Below, in pieces: positions 25,456-38,098 of a stretch of 64,000 bases of DNA. This DNA is from Colias croceus. Its lineage: Eukaryota > Arthropoda > Insecta > Lepidoptera > Pieridae. The notes under the pieces are model-generated. The model saw nothing but the letters and a program-made list of their open reading frames with translations, searched no databases and was not told the origin of the DNA. A program made the position numbers and the translations under genes. Each line of letters opens with the position of its first letter. Positions within the stretch are counted from its first letter, which is position 1. The stretch spans positions 312,501 to 376,500 of the forward strand of contig NC_059544.1 of the NCBI RefSeq assembly GCF_905220415.1. The letters are read 5' to 3'.

Positions 25456-25599
25456 TTAATGATACAGGCCTTCCATGACCGTTTTAGTTTCCAAGGCTGC
25501 AACATAGCCTTTAAATCCAGCACGATAGGCAAGGGTGGTTTTAAGTTTGGACATGTTGTCGAACTTTTGGTTATAATAATCATAATGATTAATGTGTTT
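25456..25599 (-). CDS. Candidate terminal exon, 47 codons plus stop, unknown protein
   Basis: On the minus strand a strong acceptor (CTTCATCTCTGTCACAG, ending at 25600) precedes an exon open in phase 0 from 25599 to the TAA at 25458-25456. The peptide starts KHINHYDYYNQKFDNMSKLK, continues through AYRAGFKGYVAALE and ends TVMEGLYH. Composition and codon use are those of real coding DNA, mixed hydrophobic and charged without low complexity. The frame upstream of the acceptor carries a stop, which fits an intron. The 3' tip of a plus-strand Helitron (25260-25454) lies one base from the stop codon. I do not recognise the family and found no upstream exon, so an orphaned exon or pseudogene is possible. 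Confidence 0.45.
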   Translation of the reverse strand, partial: KHINHYDYYNQKFDNMSKLKTTLAYRAGFKGYVAALETKTVMEGLYH

Positions 25600-26393
25600 C
25601 TGTGACAGAGATGAAGGCTATGAGGAGACAAAGAGCATCCCCCATCAACATATTTATTTAGTAGCGCACATATTTCAATTCGATTCAGTTGTTGTCTTGC
25701 GTAAAGTTGAAAGCGATGCAATAAAACCTAACATTTTCTTCCAGGTGAATTGGTACCTCAGCTATGGATGTCAAATAATAGACTGCTTCGTTTATAAGTC
25801 AACGGTATGGAAACAATCGCCTAAAGAATATGTCCTAATTAACAGGAACACTTTTTATTGAAAAATTACCGTATAAATAGCTATTCCATAGCATAATAAT
25901 GAGACGCGATAAATGTAATTTGAATATATTTACAATAACGATTTAGTGGAAGCCTTATCCAATGAGATGTACACAATAAAATAGAATTAAGTTAATTTTA
26001 ATTAAAACACTTTCCGTACCGTAGCTTCTTAACCTAGTTATACGAGCATTTATCTTCATTACAATTTTTTTATGTTAATAGATGCAACGGGTTGAGCGGC
26101 TCAGCCGCGGCGAGCACAAAGCCTTGATACGTCAGAATTTTGACATCGTTTGATGATTACCGACAAATAATAACAAAATCATTAATTGTGCATCCGTTCA
26201 ACGGGTTCATAACTCTATTAGTTGGTGGCAGTTTTTGTATAGTTTATTCGATAATTATGTTTGAGTTAGCGTTTTTTACGGACGTTGTTAATTGAGATTT
26301 ATGTGTTGTTCTTGTTTAAAATTTGTATTGTTTGATTGTGAATAATACCTAATGTTAAGATGATTGCTAAATTAAGGTTTAGTTTTTTAAAAC

Positions 26394-26554
26394 TATACTA
26401 ATATAGTTTATAAAAGTTTGTTTGCTTGCTTGAATGCGCTAACTTCGAAAACTACACTTCCGAATTGAAAAATTCTTTCAGCGTTAGATAGCTCATTATC
26501 GAGGAAGGCTATTACATAATATAGCAATGCGGGTAAACCGCATGCCACAGCTAG
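26394..26554 (+). mobile_element. Diverged family C Helitron
   Basis: Resembles the 25260 copy across GAATGCGCTAAC and the TTAGATAGCTCATTATCGAG block and ends GCCACAGCTAG; somewhat shortened. Confidence 0.6.
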
Positions 26555-27769
26555 TATAGAATAAAACTGTTGTATAACTATATTATCTATGTTTTTTTAA
26601 TACATCGATATTATAAAAAGTGTATTTTAAAAACTAGTAAAAATATTATAATGTAAAAAGTAATTAGTAATATGGTGTTTTGGGTCAGGCAAATCTATAA
26701 TTAGCGGCTAAGTTTGTAATTTGCGTCATTGATTCGAAAGTAATTAGGTTGAAGAAGTTCGACATTTTTTACATTCCTTTCTTTATAACAAGTTTTTAAT
26801 AGAAACAGAAGTTGTTATTGTTAATAACCACCAATAGGAAGCCTAAATTGTTGAACCTAGGTTTCAGCTTTATGGCAAACGATTGTGGTAGGATATGTAC
26901 CTACCTTATATGTTTACTTATTATATAACTTACTGTAAAGTGAAAACTAAGGACTATCTCGGTAGGAACAGGTGTTTCAGCTTCGGAACCGAATCTGGAT
27001 TCGATTCCCTATGGATTAGGTACAGGAGACAGATGTAATCTAATTCCAGTTAAAAAGGAGAAGTCGATCAGGGAAACAGTTGAAAAATACATATGTATCA
27101 ATTATAGAGATAATCGAATAAATAATCGAATTATTATCTATTATTAATGTTGACTAGACCCGATCAAAGAAATAGAACTAGGGGATTCATGACTTTATGA
27201 GCTATAAGAAAACTGCGGTGATCATGTTTGGATTCTAATATTCTGCTTAGGATATTGTTCTTGCATATCACCATAGTAACTACATTGAAGCAATCCAGCT
27301 TTACTTACTTATATTCATCAGTTCAACTTATTTACACAGTTTTGTATTATTTCATTATACAACAATTAGGAGCCTCGTCCAAAATCTATCACAGTTTTGT
27401 GGTTAATCAAGTTTATATTTAGATCAATATTCGATAATATATTGAATAGTTAATTGTTTTTAAATGTGGTTTTCTATGAAATAAATAGTTTGTTTTGATT
27501 GCAAGACGCCGTGTGACCGGTCACGTACGCTTCATTATTGGAATGGCTAAAACCATTATTGTAATACAAAATTAATTGTTATTGTTTACGTATTAATGTT
27601 CTATAATATTTTAACGCCATGTTGGCGCAGTGGCGCGTAAATTGTTTTTGTAATGTAATAAAATAAATAGTTTTGGATTTGGGTTACATTGCTATTATAG
27701 GAGGAACTTTGCTAAGCTACAGAACGACAGGACAGTTCTCAGGCATCTTTTTTTAATTTATTTTTTTTG

Positions 27770-27925
27770 GTTTTATAAAAGCAAGTGCAGAGTTTCTTGC
27801 CGACTCTTCTCTTTAGATTTTTTTCCTAATAAGTAGGTATGCTTAATAATTTCTTAATGCATTTTGACGATTCGAATGCGCTTCTAAATTAAGAATAGTT
27901 GAATAAATAAATGTTTCAATGAAAC
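27770..27925 (+). mobile_element. LINE 3' end (L2/CR1-like)
   Basis: Contains GTGCAGAGTTTCTTGCCG and a TGACGATTCGAATGCGCTT block, followed by an AATAAATAAATG tail. This arrangement is typical of lepidopteran CR1/L2-type LINE 3' ends. Only the untranslated tail is present. Confidence 0.55.
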
Positions 27926-29589
27926 ATTTAATATATTTAATATAATTGTTAATTTGTTTTACTCTTTTTTGCATGTGGAAGGTGTAATGTAAATTGTAAT
28001 TATTCAAACAAAAAACGGGAGCTCGATCAGGCCTGAAAAAAAGGCTAGGTCAGATTATCGAAAAGTTTTTTTAATAAATTATTTAATTTACAAAGTTTAA
28101 TTTCCCTGTGTCCATTATTCTTGTAACTAGGTATTGCCTTAAACTCAAACTCTAACTCAAACATTAATTTATTCAATTGAGCTTCTTCTAGAAGCACTTT
28201 TTAATTTTCATAACATATTTTTAACATTTACCACCGATTGGGAAAGCAGTACCTATCTATGGAGAAGAACCGGCAAGAATCTCCATAGACCATAAAACTC
28301 GAGTAAAAATATCTATCAATTCGCACTTGGCAAATTGTGGTGGATTATGATTTATTTCTTTTTTATAGTTGATACCTATTATGCCTCTTAGGTGTCCTAT
28401 ATCGCTGCAGTGGGAATAAAACATAATCATTTTTAACTTAGTAGATCTAGTCAACACTAAATGTACCTATTTGTATTACTTTTTTAATGTCACGTATCGA
28501 GTTTTATCTTTTAGAAAAACGTAAGAATTTCAGGTAAATAGTTAAATTGCTTTAATGTACCTAAATCTACTTAAAATAACCTTCTAAAACATTCGTTTTA
28601 ATAATAAATTGACCTTGATTTAGTTAAATACACGTGCCTTTTGTAAAAGCAACAATTATTCATTATAATTGAAGAACATTAGCAAAAACTGATCAATCGA
28701 TTTTTTTCAGCAGCTTTGAGTTGTATGGTACCTAAATGGAATATTGAATAGTATGGAGAATTAATATACCTACTTGGAATAAGAAACTAAAAAATTGCGA
28801 TATTTCTTGAAGAAACACGTATCTATAATTAATTAATTATTAATTTTACAAAAACTACTAAGACAAGAGTCTATATATTCTCTAGATAAATCACATTAAA
28901 GTTTTGTAAAAATATTATGTATTAACATGCATTATATTAGGTATCTGGGGACGAAGAAATAATAGGTGTAGGTAATCCTTTAATTTTAAATTCCTTCGAT
29001 TAATTTCCTTTATTTTTAAATTACGATCCAACATTTACAAAATTAAGTTCCAACTTAAAATAACTCTAATAAATAATTATCTACTTGTACATAAAATTGA
29101 TAACTGTGACTGTGTCACCTGTAGTTTAAAATTGTAAGAAAACATCGTCGCTAGAGCAACATCATAATTGATTATTAATGAATTCCAATTAAGTACTTAT
29201 ATTTTAAGCGTTTATATTCGATTTGTTTGTTTTTAAAATTACTTACCGTTAATTTATTATTTTAAATGTATTCTTGGGCTCTGAAATGACTGGGCGGATT
29301 TTCGTGGATATAGGTAGATACCTACTCTTGTAGGTACTCATAGGTCATAGATATAGATTTTTTTGACATAAAAGAAAAAACATAAATTGTAGGTACTTAC
29401 ATTAAAATAATTCTACATCACATCTGTATATGCTCCTCTCATTTTTAAAATTAAACAGCACCAACTACAAATTCAAACTACATAAAATTTCTATAGATTT
29501 TTCTGGATTCATTTATTTGTAATTGTTGCTTTGAATGTATGAAGAAGAAATTCAAAATACATCTACATTTAAAAAATCTAAAATGTGTA

Positions 29590-29709
29590 TAGCCTATGCC
29601 TATGCCTTCCTCGATAAATGGGCTATCTAACACCGTGAGAATTTTTCAAATCGGACAAGTAGTACCTGAGATTAGCGCATTCAAACAAACAAACTCTTCA
29701 GACAGTATA
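29590..29709 (-). mobile_element. Family C Helitron fragment
   Basis: The 5' two thirds of the family in reverse, ending AACTCTTCAGACAGTATAGA; the CTAG end is missing. Confidence 0.55.
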
Positions 29710-30244
29710 GATTTAACATAATATAAACATAACTATTCTTATCTACCTAGTTTGTAGCAGTTCAGCACCTACATATTATGAAAAACAATATTTTTAACAG
29801 TCGGTTAATGAAACTGACACGTGTACGGCGTAACCTTGTAATGGCGTCACAATTTGATGAAAAGTTACATTGTTTACATGATTCTACCTAACTCATTTAC
29901 ACACAATGTTGAACAATTTGTTTTACTGTTTAGTTCAGTGACTAAATCCGCTCAAGAAAGTATTACTGGTTCAATCTAGATTTGTTTGATGATCCGGGAA
30001 ATAAAACTTAGCACTAATGTCACTTGTGATTTGTAAATAATGTGATTTAATTGAGAAATAATTTTTAATGCGTAAACTTGAAAATTATTTAACTCTACTT
30101 GTTTTTTAAAAATTCACATCTTTTTATGGAAGGTATCTTTTTTATTACTAGTAATAAGTAGTTCATAAAAAACTTGAAAACTGTAATTAAAAATAAACCT
30201 GAAAAAACTTTAATTTAATCAAATATTTAATCTTTAAACTTATA

Positions 30245-30419
30245 CTAGCTGTGCCCCGCGCTTTTACCTGCTCTGCTCCTGATGATCTTAACGTGATGAT
30301 AATTAAACCTATAGCCTACAACCTTCCTTTCTATCTAACACTGAAAGATTTTTTCGAATCAGACAAGTAGTTCCTGAGATTAGCAAGTTCAAGCAAACAA
30401 ATAAACTTTTTAGCTTTAG
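30245..30419 (-). mobile_element. Diverged family C Helitron, minus strand
   Basis: CTAGCTGTGCCCCGCGC at the 3' end in reverse, continuing through the GAGATTAGCAAGTTCAA block. Confidence 0.55.
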
Positions 30420-32833
30420 GTACTTATAATATCTATTAAGTAGTAAAGATTCCCATATAGGTAGGTACGTTCAATATAATATGAAATAAACAATATACAC
30501 TACAATGGGTCAATATTCGCAATTCCCCACACAATACAAACAAAGAAACGTATCTATTCAAAGAAACAAATCTTGGACACATTCAAAAACTATAAATCAC
30601 ACTACATCTTCTTAGTGACAAGCGTTGCTAAGCGACAGCATGGTGGTATTCCCCCCCTAGGGACTTGATATTCTTCAAAATACTTAGGCTAGTTAGTCGA
30701 CTTCCTGATAAAGCTACTGATAGCTTATTTAAAATGATAATTTTCATACAATGTCATTTCTGATTGAAGAACACGCGTAAACTCATGAAATTATTGCATT
30801 GTCACCGATTCTTGATAAGTGTACAAATTTTGAATTAAATCTGTCCGTTAATTAAAGTGACACAAATTCGAGTCTAAATGAGTACATAGTAAAGCTAATA
30901 AAAGCTAATTGGAGGTGTTTATAATAATAATTTTCATAATTTACGTATTTCATAATTTCTTTTAATCAAGATCAATTCAAGTTTCTTATTTATTTTGCCT
31001 TTTTCATTCGATCAAAACGAATCGACGGATTCCATGATATTTGTTTAGTATAAATAAAAATAAAACTATATAAAAACTATTTACTTGTTGGTTTAGTGAG
31101 GACAAGACGGGATGATTAATGATGGCTACTGACAGCTCGGATTGAGGGATTGTTTGCTTGTCTGTCTGTCGGGTGCTAAAGAGTTGATGGAACAAGGTAT
31201 AAGATGTGGCGATTTAATTCAATTTCTATAGATAAAAAAATATGTACGCGTTCTCGGAGGCAAGGACGGCCACTTCGAAGTTTCAGCGCCACAGGAGTCA
31301 GTAAGTATACATGCCTTACATACAGAATGCTTATTAAAAATTACTAAATTTTATTATGTGGGAATCATTGGCTCTATCAACTTACTACCACAGTTTACTT
31401 AATCCTAAGTTACTAAATACTAAAAAAAATAGTCTCTGCTACTACTATAAACTATAAGGTTTACAAGGATAGATATTAGATACGGACTGTTACTTTTTCA
31501 GGGAAAAACAACTGATCGCATTTGACACAGGGATAAGCTTGCATTAAATACTAAATACTAGAAAAGATATTGTATTAATGCGCGTTGTTTGTGTTATTTA
31601 TTACTTGTGTACATTTATTGTTTGTGTTCGATAGTTTAGATATATCATGAACATATTTTAATCATGTTTTTAAATAAGAATAGGTGTTAATTTTTACCTT
31701 ACTTCAAACACGAATTTATTTGAGTGAAAACAAAATAAATAGATTCTAAAAATACATAAAATAATTTAATATCTTAATATCGCTTCCGCTTATGGCTCGT
31801 CCACAAAAATATCATGTACCTACAATAAAGTGCGTATTACCTGTGAATGGAGAGAAATTAAAGGTTTTTCATCGGTAGCAACATCTGTGAACCAATGAAG
31901 ACATTATGATTGACGAGTATCCGATTGTCGTGGATGTTCGACAAGGTTATTTTGGCCTGTGTTTTTTTTTTACATTGTAGGTATTATTAATAGGAAAAAT
32001 GTGATTATAAGTTTGTTTGTAATAGATAAACTTTATATTAGTATTTAAATACGCAACTACCTAACTACTACCTATGTCAACAATTTTCGATGTTTTTACC
32101 TTTTCATTTTTAATTTTTTAAATTGAACGCTACAGGAACAATCTGTGAAACAATAAATTATTTAGATTTTTTTTTACTTTTTTTTATAGAACCCTTAATT
32201 TTAGGCAATCTTCTACGTTAATAAACGAACGCAACAATATAGAATCCAGAATTTTATGTATTTTATAGGAAAGCAGATAGGCCTGTAATATCCGCGCATT
32301 TAAAAAGAGAGCCTACCTCTAAAAGACCTCTAACATAAAAAGTCGCCAACACATCTTCGGACACGTCTGTACTCTGTACCTAGATGCTGTGGGCTGTGGA
32401 ATCGATTACCATCAATGCGATATTAAAATTATAAAAAGGTAACTTTTAGTTAGGTAGGTACCTATCTACAAAACAAAATAAAAAATTGTTCATAAATCAT
32501 AGCTACCAAGATAGGTACCTTTAAATAAAAAAAATATTCAGCTAAAAATAAATTACTCGAAAGCTCTGCAATCATTAAAAAGGTAAAATTAATTAATTTT
32601 GCAATGATGAAATAAATACCTTCAGAATTACCTGTTGAAATAAATTCTTTTCTAATATTTTGTAACATCTTCATAAATAAGTAATTGTTTATCTTTTAAG
32701 AATGAACGTTTTTATGGCTTGGATATAATATTATCCATACCAATAATAGATACCTGTATTTGAAATTATCTGTTTATTTGTTTCTTATCGCTCTAGAAGA
32801 TAATTCATTTTTGATTATATACCTATAATACCT

Positions 32834-33070
32834 ACTAGCTATTCGCCACCGGCTTTCCCCGCGTAGTCAAAGAAAAACTTCTTTGACTACTTGCAGGTTT
32901 CTGCATAGTTCCCGTTCCCATGAGATTTCCGGGATAAAATTTATCCTATATCCTTCCCCAGGTCTCAAGCTATCTCTGTACCAAATTTGAAGTAAAAAAA
33001 GTACTGCATGGAGCAACATTTTTTGAGATTATCCCGGACATACAAAGAGACAAACAGACAAAAATTCTAA
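32834..33070 (-). mobile_element. Helitron related to family D, minus strand
   Basis: Begins CTAGCTATTCGCCACCGGC and has the CATAGTTCCCGTTCCCATG and TTTCCGGGATAAAA blocks. An internal hairpin, TAGTCAAAG with CTTTGACTA, lies at 32876-32901. Confidence 0.5.
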
Positions 33071-33706
33071 AAACGATATTTTTGGCTTTCGTATCTGTTG
33101 TAGACCACGCCCCAAGTAGGTATTATTTAAAAATATATTCAATGTACAGTTTTGACTTTCCTACGATTTTATTGTGTATAGATTTGAGTAAATAAGTAAT
33201 CAGATATCAATTTATTTGAAGATTACAATCGTCCCAGTATTTTTATTTTACCCATTTCCAACTCATAAATAAATGACAATATAAAATTATCTTTACGATC
33301 TATATAAATTTAATGATCACCCGAAAATAGTTGAAATAATTGGTTTTATTATAAACAAGAATTATTTGATAAAATTATAAAAATAAACCTTTATCAAATC
33401 TTAATCCGTATATTTTAGTAAACAAAAATATATTATATTATAGTTAGGTAATCCGTAAAACGGATAATGTACCTAATAAGTAGGTATGTATCAAATCTTT
33501 GTATGAAAAATTAACGCACGCAAAACGGCTAAGCCGGATTGGGTATTTAGAAAAGATAGATTATGTAATAAGCTGAGAAGGGACTTGCTGGGATTATAAC
33601 AAATAAGTACAAATTCACAGAGTTTTTGTTGTTTTTTTATAATCTAGGTACCAAGGTACTTAGTACTTTATGTAAAAAGTGTCATTTCTCTTTAGACCTT
33701 ATCTTA

Positions 33707-33891
33707 TCTTATAATATATATATATATAAATCTCGTGTCACAATGTTTGTCCTCAATGGACTCCTAAACCAATTAACCGATTATAATAAAATTCGCACAC
33801 CATATGCAGTTCGATCCAACTTGAGAGATAGGATAGTTTAAATCTCAAATCGTTTTAGAGAAAGCGGGCGAAGCCGCGGGCGGTAAGCTAG
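33707..33891 (+). mobile_element. Helitron with TA-rich 5' end
   Basis: Starts TCTTATAATATATATAT after an A and ends GCGGGCGGTAAGCTAG before a T, with GCGGGCGAAGCCGC as the 3' hairpin. A distinct family sharing only its ends with the others. Confidence 0.6.
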
Positions 33892-34149
33892 TTATATTAT
33901 AAACTATTTAATTATTTTTTACGATGATATTTCAATCATATCGAAACGCTACATTTTACGAATCAATTCATAAAATTTTACGAAAAGTAAGTAGATAAGT
34001 ACCTAAATTATCCTTATCTTATTATTATCCTTACATCTAAATTGTTTGCACTATGAGGAACTCATAAAATATCTCAGAATAAGTGTACCTAAGTACCTAC
34101 CTAATACAATTAAACAAGAAATTATATGTCGGAGGTATCTTTAGGTACC

Positions 34150-34310
34150 TACTAATATTATAAAGCTGAAGAGTTTGTTTGAACGCGCTAATCTCAGGAA
34201 CTACTGGTCCGATTTTAAAAATTCATTCGGTTCTAGATATCGAGGCGAGCCCATTTATCGAGGAAGGCTATAGGCTAAGGACCAACAGGAGCGGAGCCAC
34301 GCGCAGCTAT
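34150..34310 (+). mobile_element. Family C Helitron, 3' end decayed
   Basis: TACTAATATTATAAAGC start, GAACGCGCTAATCTC block and AGGAGCGGAGC; the expected CTAG reads CTAT. Confidence 0.6.
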
Positions 34311-34756
34311 TTATTTATACCAGATGTTAAAAAAAAATTAAAATAAATCATAATCAACTATTTTCAGTTATAAACTAGATATCTAAACAAATATCTAATA
34401 AAATTTGCATTCTTATAATAATGAATATGGATGCTTTTACCAAATTAAATCAAACATTTGAATACAAAAGATTTTAAATTGTATCATCGCTAACGATACA
34501 CCAATAAATATTACGCAATTAACCTACGAAAACTAAACGTCTTCCGCTAAAAGGAACGTTTTAAATTTTTTATGGTTCAATAGTTTAACTTAAGATTTAA
34601 AAAAGTTAAAATGAAAAAATTATTGTTGAGGTTCCTCTAGCCTAGGTAGGTATCTACCTATTTATTGCCAATGCATAACATTCTATTCGAGATGTGCGGA
34701 CTAACATACATAAAATAATGAGATATAACTACTTATAGGTATTGTACCTACCTATA

Positions 34757-35088
34757 TCTATACCTACATATATTATAATAAATCTGTAGAAGGGTCAATT
34801 CTGTACATTGAAAATATTGAAAAAATAAATAGCAGAGGGTGTTACTGGATCGATACCAAGCACAAATATGTGATTAAAAAAATTTTTGTCTGTCTGTCTG
34901 TCTGTCTGTATGTTCAGGCATCACGTGAAAACTAACGGTTCGATTTCGATGAAACTTGGTATAATTAAACCTTATTATCCTGGGCATAAAATAGGATACT
35001 TTTTATCCCGGAAAAATATGTACCTAGAAAAAAAAAATCTTAATTTTCTTAATTTTTCCGGGCGGACGGAGTCGCGGGCGGAAGCTAG
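34757..35088 (+). mobile_element. Family E Helitron, short form
   Basis: Starts TCTATACC after an A and ends GGCGGAAGCTAG before a T. Holds a (CTGT)n tract at about 34887-34909. It lacks an internal block of ~150 bp present in the copies at 53178 and 57779. Confidence 0.75.
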
Positions 35089-35487
35089 TATCATATAGAT
35101 TTCTACCTATGTAATAAGTAATTATAGGCTATATATAATATAATACCTATATAATATTTACAGAAAATTCCAGTGTGTGTTACATGTTTCAATTTGAAGC
35201 CTGAATAAAATGTATAGTTGTAGAGCGAATGAAAAAATTCGCAGTGAAGTTTATATGTTAAAATGCATCGAAACAATATCTCACTAGTTAGTGCTCACTA
35301 TATTAGATAGGTAGGTACTTTAGTTACAGAAAAAAATTTAATCTTATCGTAAAGATATTAATTTAATGAATTAACCTAATGCGCCTAAAATATACAGTTG
35401 ACTTCCGTAATCCATGACCTACTAGGTATTTGCCGCTTTTTGATATTAATTCATGTCCAATGAAAACAAAACTGAATGAAACTGATA

Positions 35488-35837
35488 GTTCAGGATACAT
35501 CGCCCATTTTTGCAAGTGACTAGGTACTATCAAGCTGATTTTCCGTTTGTAGCTTTATTTTGATGAGACACCGAATTATTTCGTGTACGAAACTCTCGAT
35601 TGTGGTAGCTAACAGAGATAACAAGGATAAAATTTTTTGATTTGATGGTTTTCAAATATTTATTTTTGAGAACCAAATTTATTTAACAAAATTTTTTATC
35701 CTTGTTATCTCTGTTAGCTAGGTACCACAATCGAGACTTTCGTACACGAAATATTGGGCGTCTCATCAAAATAAAGCTACAAACGGAAAATTAGCTTGAT
35801 AGTAGTCACTTGCAAAAATGGGCGATGTATCCTGAAC
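35488..35837. mobile_element. Foldback MITE with ~150-bp arms (TA target)
   Basis: The arms at about 35488-35637 and 35687-35837 are inverted copies with few differences and begin GTTCAGGATACATCGCCC. TA dinucleotides flank both ends (35486-35487 and 35838-35839), as for Tc1/mariner-type insertion. The ~50-base centre contains a smaller hairpin, GGTTTTCAAA with TTTGAGAACC. No coding capacity. Confidence 0.85.
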
Positions 35838-35880
35838 TATGAGTATTTGGTGTGCATTCTTAGAAGGTAGGTATCTTATA

Positions 35881-36070
35881 TCTATACTAATATTATAAAG
35901 CTGAACAGTTTGTTTCTTTGAACGCGCTAATCTCGGGATCTACTGGTCCGATTTGAAAAATTCTTTCGGTGTTAGATAGCCCATTTATCGAGAAAGGCTA
36001 TAGGCTTATCATATCACGCTAGGACCAATAGGAGCGGAGCAATGCGTGTCAAACCGCGCGGCACAGCTAG
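35881..36070 (+). mobile_element. Family C Helitron, complete
   Basis: TCTATACTAATATT start after A, GCACAGCTAG end before T. Confidence 0.8.
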
Positions 36071-36962
36071 TGTAAGATAAAATTAAAATAAAATTGGTTT
36101 AGGCAACCGTTACAGCCAAGATTAAAGGCTTATAGTAAATCCGAATCCTTTCATTCAATCCATTTTAATCAGTATTATCCTGGTTTATTTATTGTGTACT
36201 ATTGTGAAATGGAAAATAAACACTTATGTTATTAAAATACTTAAATGGTTCTACCGTCTACGTATATGAAATCTTGGCTTAAATCTCTATGTAAAGATAT
36301 TGAAGTCAAGAATATAAAATGGTAAGTGCAAATCATAGGTAACTCGACTGTGTAACTCGATAATATTGTACCTAACTGTTGACATAAATTATAACTTAAT
36401 GACATTTTCATATAGTTTAAAATAAATTAAATAGGTAGGTAGGTAGGTAATAATATTATTTTGTAGTTCACTGTACGTGGGTAGCACCTACGGTGATTAG
36501 AAATAGGCCTAACTGATGTGTGATTTTAGTTTTCAAGAAATGTTTTCGTTTTAACGATATGTATAATTTCTATTTACTATATTTTCTTTGTTATATACCT
36601 ACTAACTAAATCATTGATTCAATGTTATTATTGACAATATAAAATATATAAACCGAATTTAATTGAACTATGACCACGGCTTACGTTAGTACCTACCTAT
36701 ATTAGGTAAATTGTTTTCCTACTCCAAAATAAAAACAAAGTTTATTCTTGTATTTACTATTGTTTCGTCGTTATTTCCTTGATTGTTAGTTTAATTATTA
36801 AAATATATGTATTGTTGTGACGAAAATGAGTTTCGTAATTCATTACATAAACATTGTTTTTCATTTGTAACAGACAACAGTTTGATTTTTTGGTACCATG
36901 TAGTTATAACTGTTAGGTTTCATTGGAGGAAATGAAAGCGAGTAGTAAGTTCGATATCTTTG

Positions 36963-36968
36963 TTTATT
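36963..36968 (-). terminator. Candidate slp2 polyadenylation signal
   Basis: TTTATT on the plus strand reads AATAAA on the minus strand, about 170 bases past the slp2 stop codon. Another AATAAA on the same strand lies near 36739-36744, so the 3' UTR could be about 170 or 400 bases. Confidence 0.4.
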
Positions 36969-37138
36969 ACATCTTTTCCTTAAAGCTAATTTAATAAATA
37001 TACACTTTATATTTACAAACGAAAGCGGAATGCTAAGATGAGTTACACATAGTATTGCAATGATTACCTTCAACTATTCCACAGGTATTACAACTAAATC
37101 ACAGATATTTATAATTATAATATTCAGCCTCTTGGGGT

Positions 37139-38098
37139 TTACTGCCGCGTCAGCACTGTCACGGGTTTGTAGATGTGTGGGGTGAGAGGGTGGTGCGAGG
37201 GCGAGGGCAGCTCGGGGCTGGACGCGCCGGAGTGCGGGGGCGAGTGCGACAGCATCGGCGGTGATGGCGGTAGAAGTGGCGACGTTTGCGACAACATTGG
37301 AGAACTCTGCAGCGAACTTTGTAGCAGAGGTGACTGTCCCAAGAAGTGACCGGATGGTAACCTTTCAGAGTACAATCCTGTAGGGTACTGCAGAGGGTAG
37401 TTCATTTCGTTTCTGAATGCCGGGTGCACTGCGCTCGGTGTAACTGGCGGAGTCTTCATTTGCATTGGCGCGTATCGCTGGTACAAAAGTTGGGAGTACA
37501 GGCCAACTAGTTGTGAGTAAGCTGTGGGCGGATAGCCTCCAGGTAACGGGCCGCCAGGGAAGAGAGGCCGCTTGAAGCAAGCGAGCCGCGACCGGCCGTT
37601 GAGCGCGGACCGGCGGCGCAGCTTGCCCGTCGTGCCGCCGATGAACACATCCTCCGCCGAGGCGTCCAACATCCAGTAGTTGCCCTTGCCGGGGTCGTCG
37701 TAATGTCGCGGCACTTTAACAAAACACTTGTTCAAACTGAGGTTGTGGCGGATCGAGTTCTGCCAGCCCTGTCGGTTCTCCCTGTAGTACGGGAAGTTTG
37801 TCATAATGTACTCGTAGATCCCGTTTAATGTTAGTCGCTTCTCCGGGCTGTTGCGGATCGCCATCATGATCAACGCGTTGTAACTGTACGCCGGTTTCTC
37901 ATGTTTCTTATCTTTCTTGTCGTCTTCCTTGGGCTTGGTGCAGTCGACCGGCTCGGTGCCGGTCACATCCAATTCCGAATCACTGAGATCAGCTTCCGAC
38001 GGCGTCGTGTTCGACGTGGTCGGGGACGGGGGCGGCTTGGAAACCGCGTGGTTCATGAGTATCGCGTTTATACTGAAATCCCCTTCGAACTTCACCAT
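37139..38098 (-). CDS. slp2: Sloppy-paired-type forkhead transcription factor (FoxG/Slp family, closest to slp2)
   Basis: Sequence-specific DNA-binding regulator of the nucleus; insect Slp proteins act in pair-rule and segment-polarity patterning and neuroblast timing, mostly as repressors with Groucho. The 319-residue protein starts at the ATG at 38098-38096 (CCACCATGG, a perfect Kozak); the frame stays open 14 codons further but without an ATG. Residues 8-14 (FSINAIL) form an eh1 Groucho-binding motif. Residues 54-67 are Lys/Asp-rich. The forkhead domain spans about 68-163, from KPAYSYNALIMMAI through the recognition helix NSIRHNLSLNKCF (114-126) to the wing ending TGKLRRRS. Residues 256-306 are a Ser/Pro-rich tail with repeated SP and LP pairs. 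It is a single exon, like Drosophila slp1 and slp2, ending in TAA. YYREN and KVPRHYDDPGKGNYWMLD resemble Slp2 more than Slp1. The locus is GC-rich against an AT-rich background. Family membership is near certain; the slp1/slp2 orthology is inferred. Confidence 0.96.
   Translation of the reverse strand: MVKFEGDFSINAILMNHAVSKPPPSPTTSNTTPSEADLSDSELDVTGTEPVDCTKPKEDDKKDKKHEKPAYSYNALIMMAIRNSPEKRLTLNGIYEYIMTNFPYYRENRQGWQNSIRHNLSLNKCFVKVPRHYDDPGKGNYWMLDASAEDVFIGGTTGKLRRRSALNGRSRLACFKRPLFPGGPLPGGYPPTAYSQLVGLYSQLLYQRYAPMQMKTPPVTPSAVHPAFRNEMNYPLQYPTGLYSERLPSGHFLGQSPLLQSSLQSSPMLSQTSPLLPPSPPMLSHSPPHSGASSPELPSPSHHPLTPHIYKPVTVLTRQ

Larger units (their letters stand above)
27926..36960. other. Downstream flank of slp2: repeats and AT-rich spacer
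   Basis: Holds six short Helitrons or fragments and the foldback MITE. An RFX-like X-box (CGTTGCTAAGCGAC) is at 30623-30636 in a locally GC-richer patch. No coding evidence. Confidence 0.45.

Noticed and set aside
34886..35098. 70-codon frame
   Set aside because: Helitron sequence with a CTGT microsatellite.
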